Shown here piece after piece: positions 58,082 to 60,399 of a DNA stretch of 60,399 nt (its first letter is position 1; each line of letters opens with the position of its first letter). The stretch lies in assembly GCA_021828685.1 (NCBI GenBank), contig JAJZDJ010000003.1, positions 1-60,399 on the forward strand, in the 5' to 3' direction. This DNA is from Actinomycetes bacterium. GTDB taxonomy: Bacteria > Actinomycetota > Acidimicrobiia > Acidimicrobiales > Palsa-688. Below the pieces are notes generated by a model. That model ran no database searches. It had not been told where the DNA came from and was given only the letters and a program-made list of their open reading frames with translations. Made by a program: the position numbers and the translations under genes.

Positions 58082-60130
58082 CTACAGCAGCGACTGATCG
58101 AAGACGATTCCCCGCCCTCCGCACGTAGGGCACGTCTCCGAAAGGGCTTCGATCAGACCCTCGGAGATTCTTTTTCGTGTCATCTCCACCAGTCCCAACT
58201 CCGAGATGTCGAATACCTGGGTGCGGGTCTTGTCCCTCGCAAGAGCGGCTCGGAATGTCCTCATGACCTCGGCTCTGTTCGGCGCGACCTCCATGTCGAT
58301 GAAGTCGATGACGATGATCCCGCCGATGTCACGCAAGCGCAGCTGACGGGCTATCTCCTCGGCAGCCTCCAAGTTGTTGGCGAACACCGTCTGCTCGAGA
58401 TTCGAGGTTCCGACATTCTTACCCGTGTTCACGTCGATCACCGTGAGCGCCTCGGTCCGCTCGATGATCAGCGAACCCCCCGATGGCAGCCACACCTTGC
58501 GGTCGAGCGCCTTGTGGACCTGTTCGTGGACGTGGTGACGCTCGAATACCGGCAGCGGATCGCCCGATGCGCCCGCCCATTCAATCCTGTCGGCGAGCTC
58601 AGGGTTGACGCTCGCAACGTACTCCTTTACCTCCTCGAAGATGGATTGGTCGTCGATTACCACGCTTCGGTAGTCCTTGTTGAACTCCTCGCGGATGACC
58701 CGGACAGCCATGCTCGGCTCACGATAAAGCAGAGTGGGCGCCCGGGAACCCGCCGCGAGGCGTTCTATCCTCTCCCACTGGCCGGCGAGCCGCAAGACGT
58801 CGCGGCGTAGCTCGTCGGCGGTCGCTCCCTCCGCTGCAGTCCGCACGATGAGGCCGTGCCCCGCCGGGCGTATATCGTCGAGGATCCTCCGGAGACGCTT
58901 GCGTTCCTCGTCGCCGAGACGCTTCGATATGCCATAAGTGTCGCTTCCCGGTATCAGAACCACGAAACGGCCGGGCAGTGAAACCTCCTGGGACAGGCGG
59001 GCGCCTTTCGTCCCGATCGGGTTCTTGACCACCTGGCACAGCACGGTCTGGCCGTTCTTGAGCAGCTGCTCTATCCGGGCGTTGCGAGCCGCCCCGGGGA
59101 GCTTCCCGCGGGTGGGACCTGCCTCTGAGCCGTCGGGGGTACCAGGCGACGACGATTCGATGTCGTCCCTGTCGTAGCGGACGTCGCCCCTGTAAAGCAC
59201 AGCGTTCTTCGGCGTGCCGATATCCACGAACGCCGCTTCCATCCCGGGGAGGACGTTCTGCACCCTGCCCAGGTAGATGTTCCCGTCGATCTGGTTCGCG
59301 TCGTCGGCCGGGCGCGACACGTAATGCTCGATAAGGGAGCGTCCCTCGAGGACCGCCACCTGGGTGACGTCGCCGCTCGAGTGAACGACCATCGTGTAGC
59401 GACCGACGGGTCGCCCTTTACGCTCGCGGCCCCGACGCTTCTCGAGAGTGTCCTCGTCGAGCTCGACCGGCGCGTCCGAGAGGACCGCCCGGATCGGTTG
59501 GACACCGGACGACTGGGCAGCCGCTGCCGCCCCTGCGCCCCCGCCACCACGCCCCGCTTTGCGCCTGCGGCGGGCGCGTTCGGGAGCAGCCTCAGCCTGG
59601 ACGGCCTCCACATCGCCGGGAACGGACCTGCGTCGCCCGGGCCTGTTCGACGCCGGCTTGTCAACTTGTGCGGCGGGGGCCGGTCGGCTGTCCCCGACCT
59701 TCGGCCGCCCGGGCGGTGGCGGGATGCTCCCGAGGGGCTTTATCGTCCACGGCCGCTTTTCGGCAGCATCGGCGTCGGTCGACTCGGAATCGGTCGACTC
59801 GGAATCGGTCGATCCTGCGCCGGAAGAAGTGGCGTCGGTCGCGCGCCAACGGGCCAAACCGTCGGAGTCAGGACGCGAATCAGCGCCAAGCGATGTGTCC
59901 CCGGCCGGCGAGGCATCGTCTTCCCCGGCGTCACCAGACTTGTTCGCCTCCCGGTTCGTCGTGCGGCGCTTGCCACCGCGAGAGCCTCTTCGACGACGCC
60001 TAGCGGCAGGAACTCCCGCGCCCGGCGAGGGCGTCGACGCTTCTGCGCCGGAGCTTTCCTCGTCGGCTGACGTTGGTGTCCCGTCTTGGCGTTGTATGCC
60101 GGCTCCGCCGGCATTCAAGTCCGTCATCAC
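58082..60130 (-). CDS. rne: Rne/Rng family ribonuclease (RNase E/G)
   Basis: EHYVSRPADDANQIDGNIYLGRVQNVLPGMEAAFVDIGTPKNAVLYRGDV; LTVIDVNTGKNVGTSNLEQTVFANNLEAAEEIARQLRLRDIGGIIVIDFIDM; CPTCGGRGIV; about 240-aa disordered N-terminal extension. Confidence 0.95.
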   Translation of the reverse strand: MMTDLNAGGAGIQRQDGTPTSADEESSGAEASTPSPGAGVPAARRRRRGSRGGKRRTTNREANKSGDAGEDDASPAGDTSLGADSRPDSDGLARWRATDATSSGAGSTDSESTDSESTDADAAEKRPWTIKPLGSIPPPPGRPKVGDSRPAPAAQVDKPASNRPGRRRSVPGDVEAVQAEAAPERARRRRKAGRGGGGAGAAAAAQSSGVQPIRAVLSDAPVELDEDTLEKRRGRERKGRPVGRYTMVVHSSGDVTQVAVLEGRSLIEHYVSRPADDANQIDGNIYLGRVQNVLPGMEAAFVDIGTPKNAVLYRGDVRYDRDDIESSSPGTPDGSEAGPTRGKLPGAARNARIEQLLKNGQTVLCQVVKNPIGTKGARLSQEVSLPGRFVVLIPGSDTYGISKRLGDEERKRLRRILDDIRPAGHGLIVRTAAEGATADELRRDVLRLAGQWERIERLAAGSRAPTLLYREPSMAVRVIREEFNKDYRSVVIDDQSIFEEVKEYVASVNPELADRIEWAGASGDPLPVFERHHVHEQVHKALDRKVWLPSGGSLIIERTEALTVIDVNTGKNVGTSNLEQTVFANNLEAAEEIARQLRLRDIGGIIVIDFIDMEVAPNRAEVMRTFRAALARDKTRTQVFDISELGLVEMTRKRISEGLIEALSETCPTCGGRGIVFDQSLL

Positions 60131-60148
60131 ACAAATCCCTTCTCACCT

Positions 60149-60168
60149 CGCACGCCCCGAGGCGTGCG
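60149..60168 (-). promoter_or_regulatory. Hairpin in the rne 5' leader
   Basis: CGCACGCC-TCGG-GGCGTGCG on the minus strand; perfect 8-bp stem with tetraloop, 18 nt upstream of the ATG at 60130. Confidence 0.55.
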
Positions 60169-60358
60169 GCTTCCCGGGCGGGCGCGATGCGAGCACGGTG
60201 GGCCCGTATCGCGCGCCTCGGGTCTTGATCTGCGATGTGACCTTCCTGCGGGGCGAAGTGGTAGCGCAACATCTGCGCGAGCCAGGCATTTATCGCTCCG
60301 AGGGGCCTCATCCGAGAGATGATTCTAGACCCTGGCGAGGCGACTCCCGTTCGTTGCT

Positions 60359-60399
60359 CCCAAGATCGCTCTGTCCCAAGATCGCTCTGTCCCAGGGTC
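60359..60399. repeat. 16-bp tandem repeat (2 full copies plus partial), truncated by the window edge
   Basis: CCCAAGATCGCTCTGT x2 then CCCAGGGTC. Confidence 0.8.

Noticed and set aside
60000-60311. 103-aa minus-strand ORF (MRPLGAINAWLAQMLRYHFAPQEGH...)
   Set aside because: Extends out of frame into rne with Arg-rich sequence and no recognisable domain; the first ~50 aa merit a search but do not support a gene call

Overview
GC-rich actinobacterial chromosomal segment, probably Acidimicrobiia-like (inferred from gene content, not tested). It is dominated by housekeeping genes: rne-rplU-rpmA-obg-proB, proA, nadD-rsfS, leuA, ppk1-nudix, mreB, moaE, class II DAHP synthase, siroheme nitrite/sulfite reductase, gnd, tandem trkA/RCK genes, two whiB genes and an initiator tRNA-fMet. 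I found no CRISPR array, transposase, rRNA or prophage. The least ordinary items are: a DivIVA-like coiled-coil protein with a phage MuF/gp7-like Cys/His C-terminus, inserted between UPF0182 and the Lon/PDZ protease; a membrane PDZ protein that looks like a catalytically dead HtrA; degenerate active sites in a zincin_2 protein and a nucleotidyltransferase; a LexA-type SOS box ahead of a DUF222/13E12-HNH gene; a perfect 18-bp palindrome upstream of yceI; two leaderless-looking promoters, one overlapped by an operator-like palindrome ahead of the siroheme reductase; a missed 53-aa membrane sORF coupled to a HEAT-repeat gene; and several membrane-stress-type modules (two MoxR-VWA pairs, tandem zinc-ribbon-AIM24, SPFH with three zinc ribbons, PspA). 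All family calls come from reading motifs in the translated ORFs; no database search was run.
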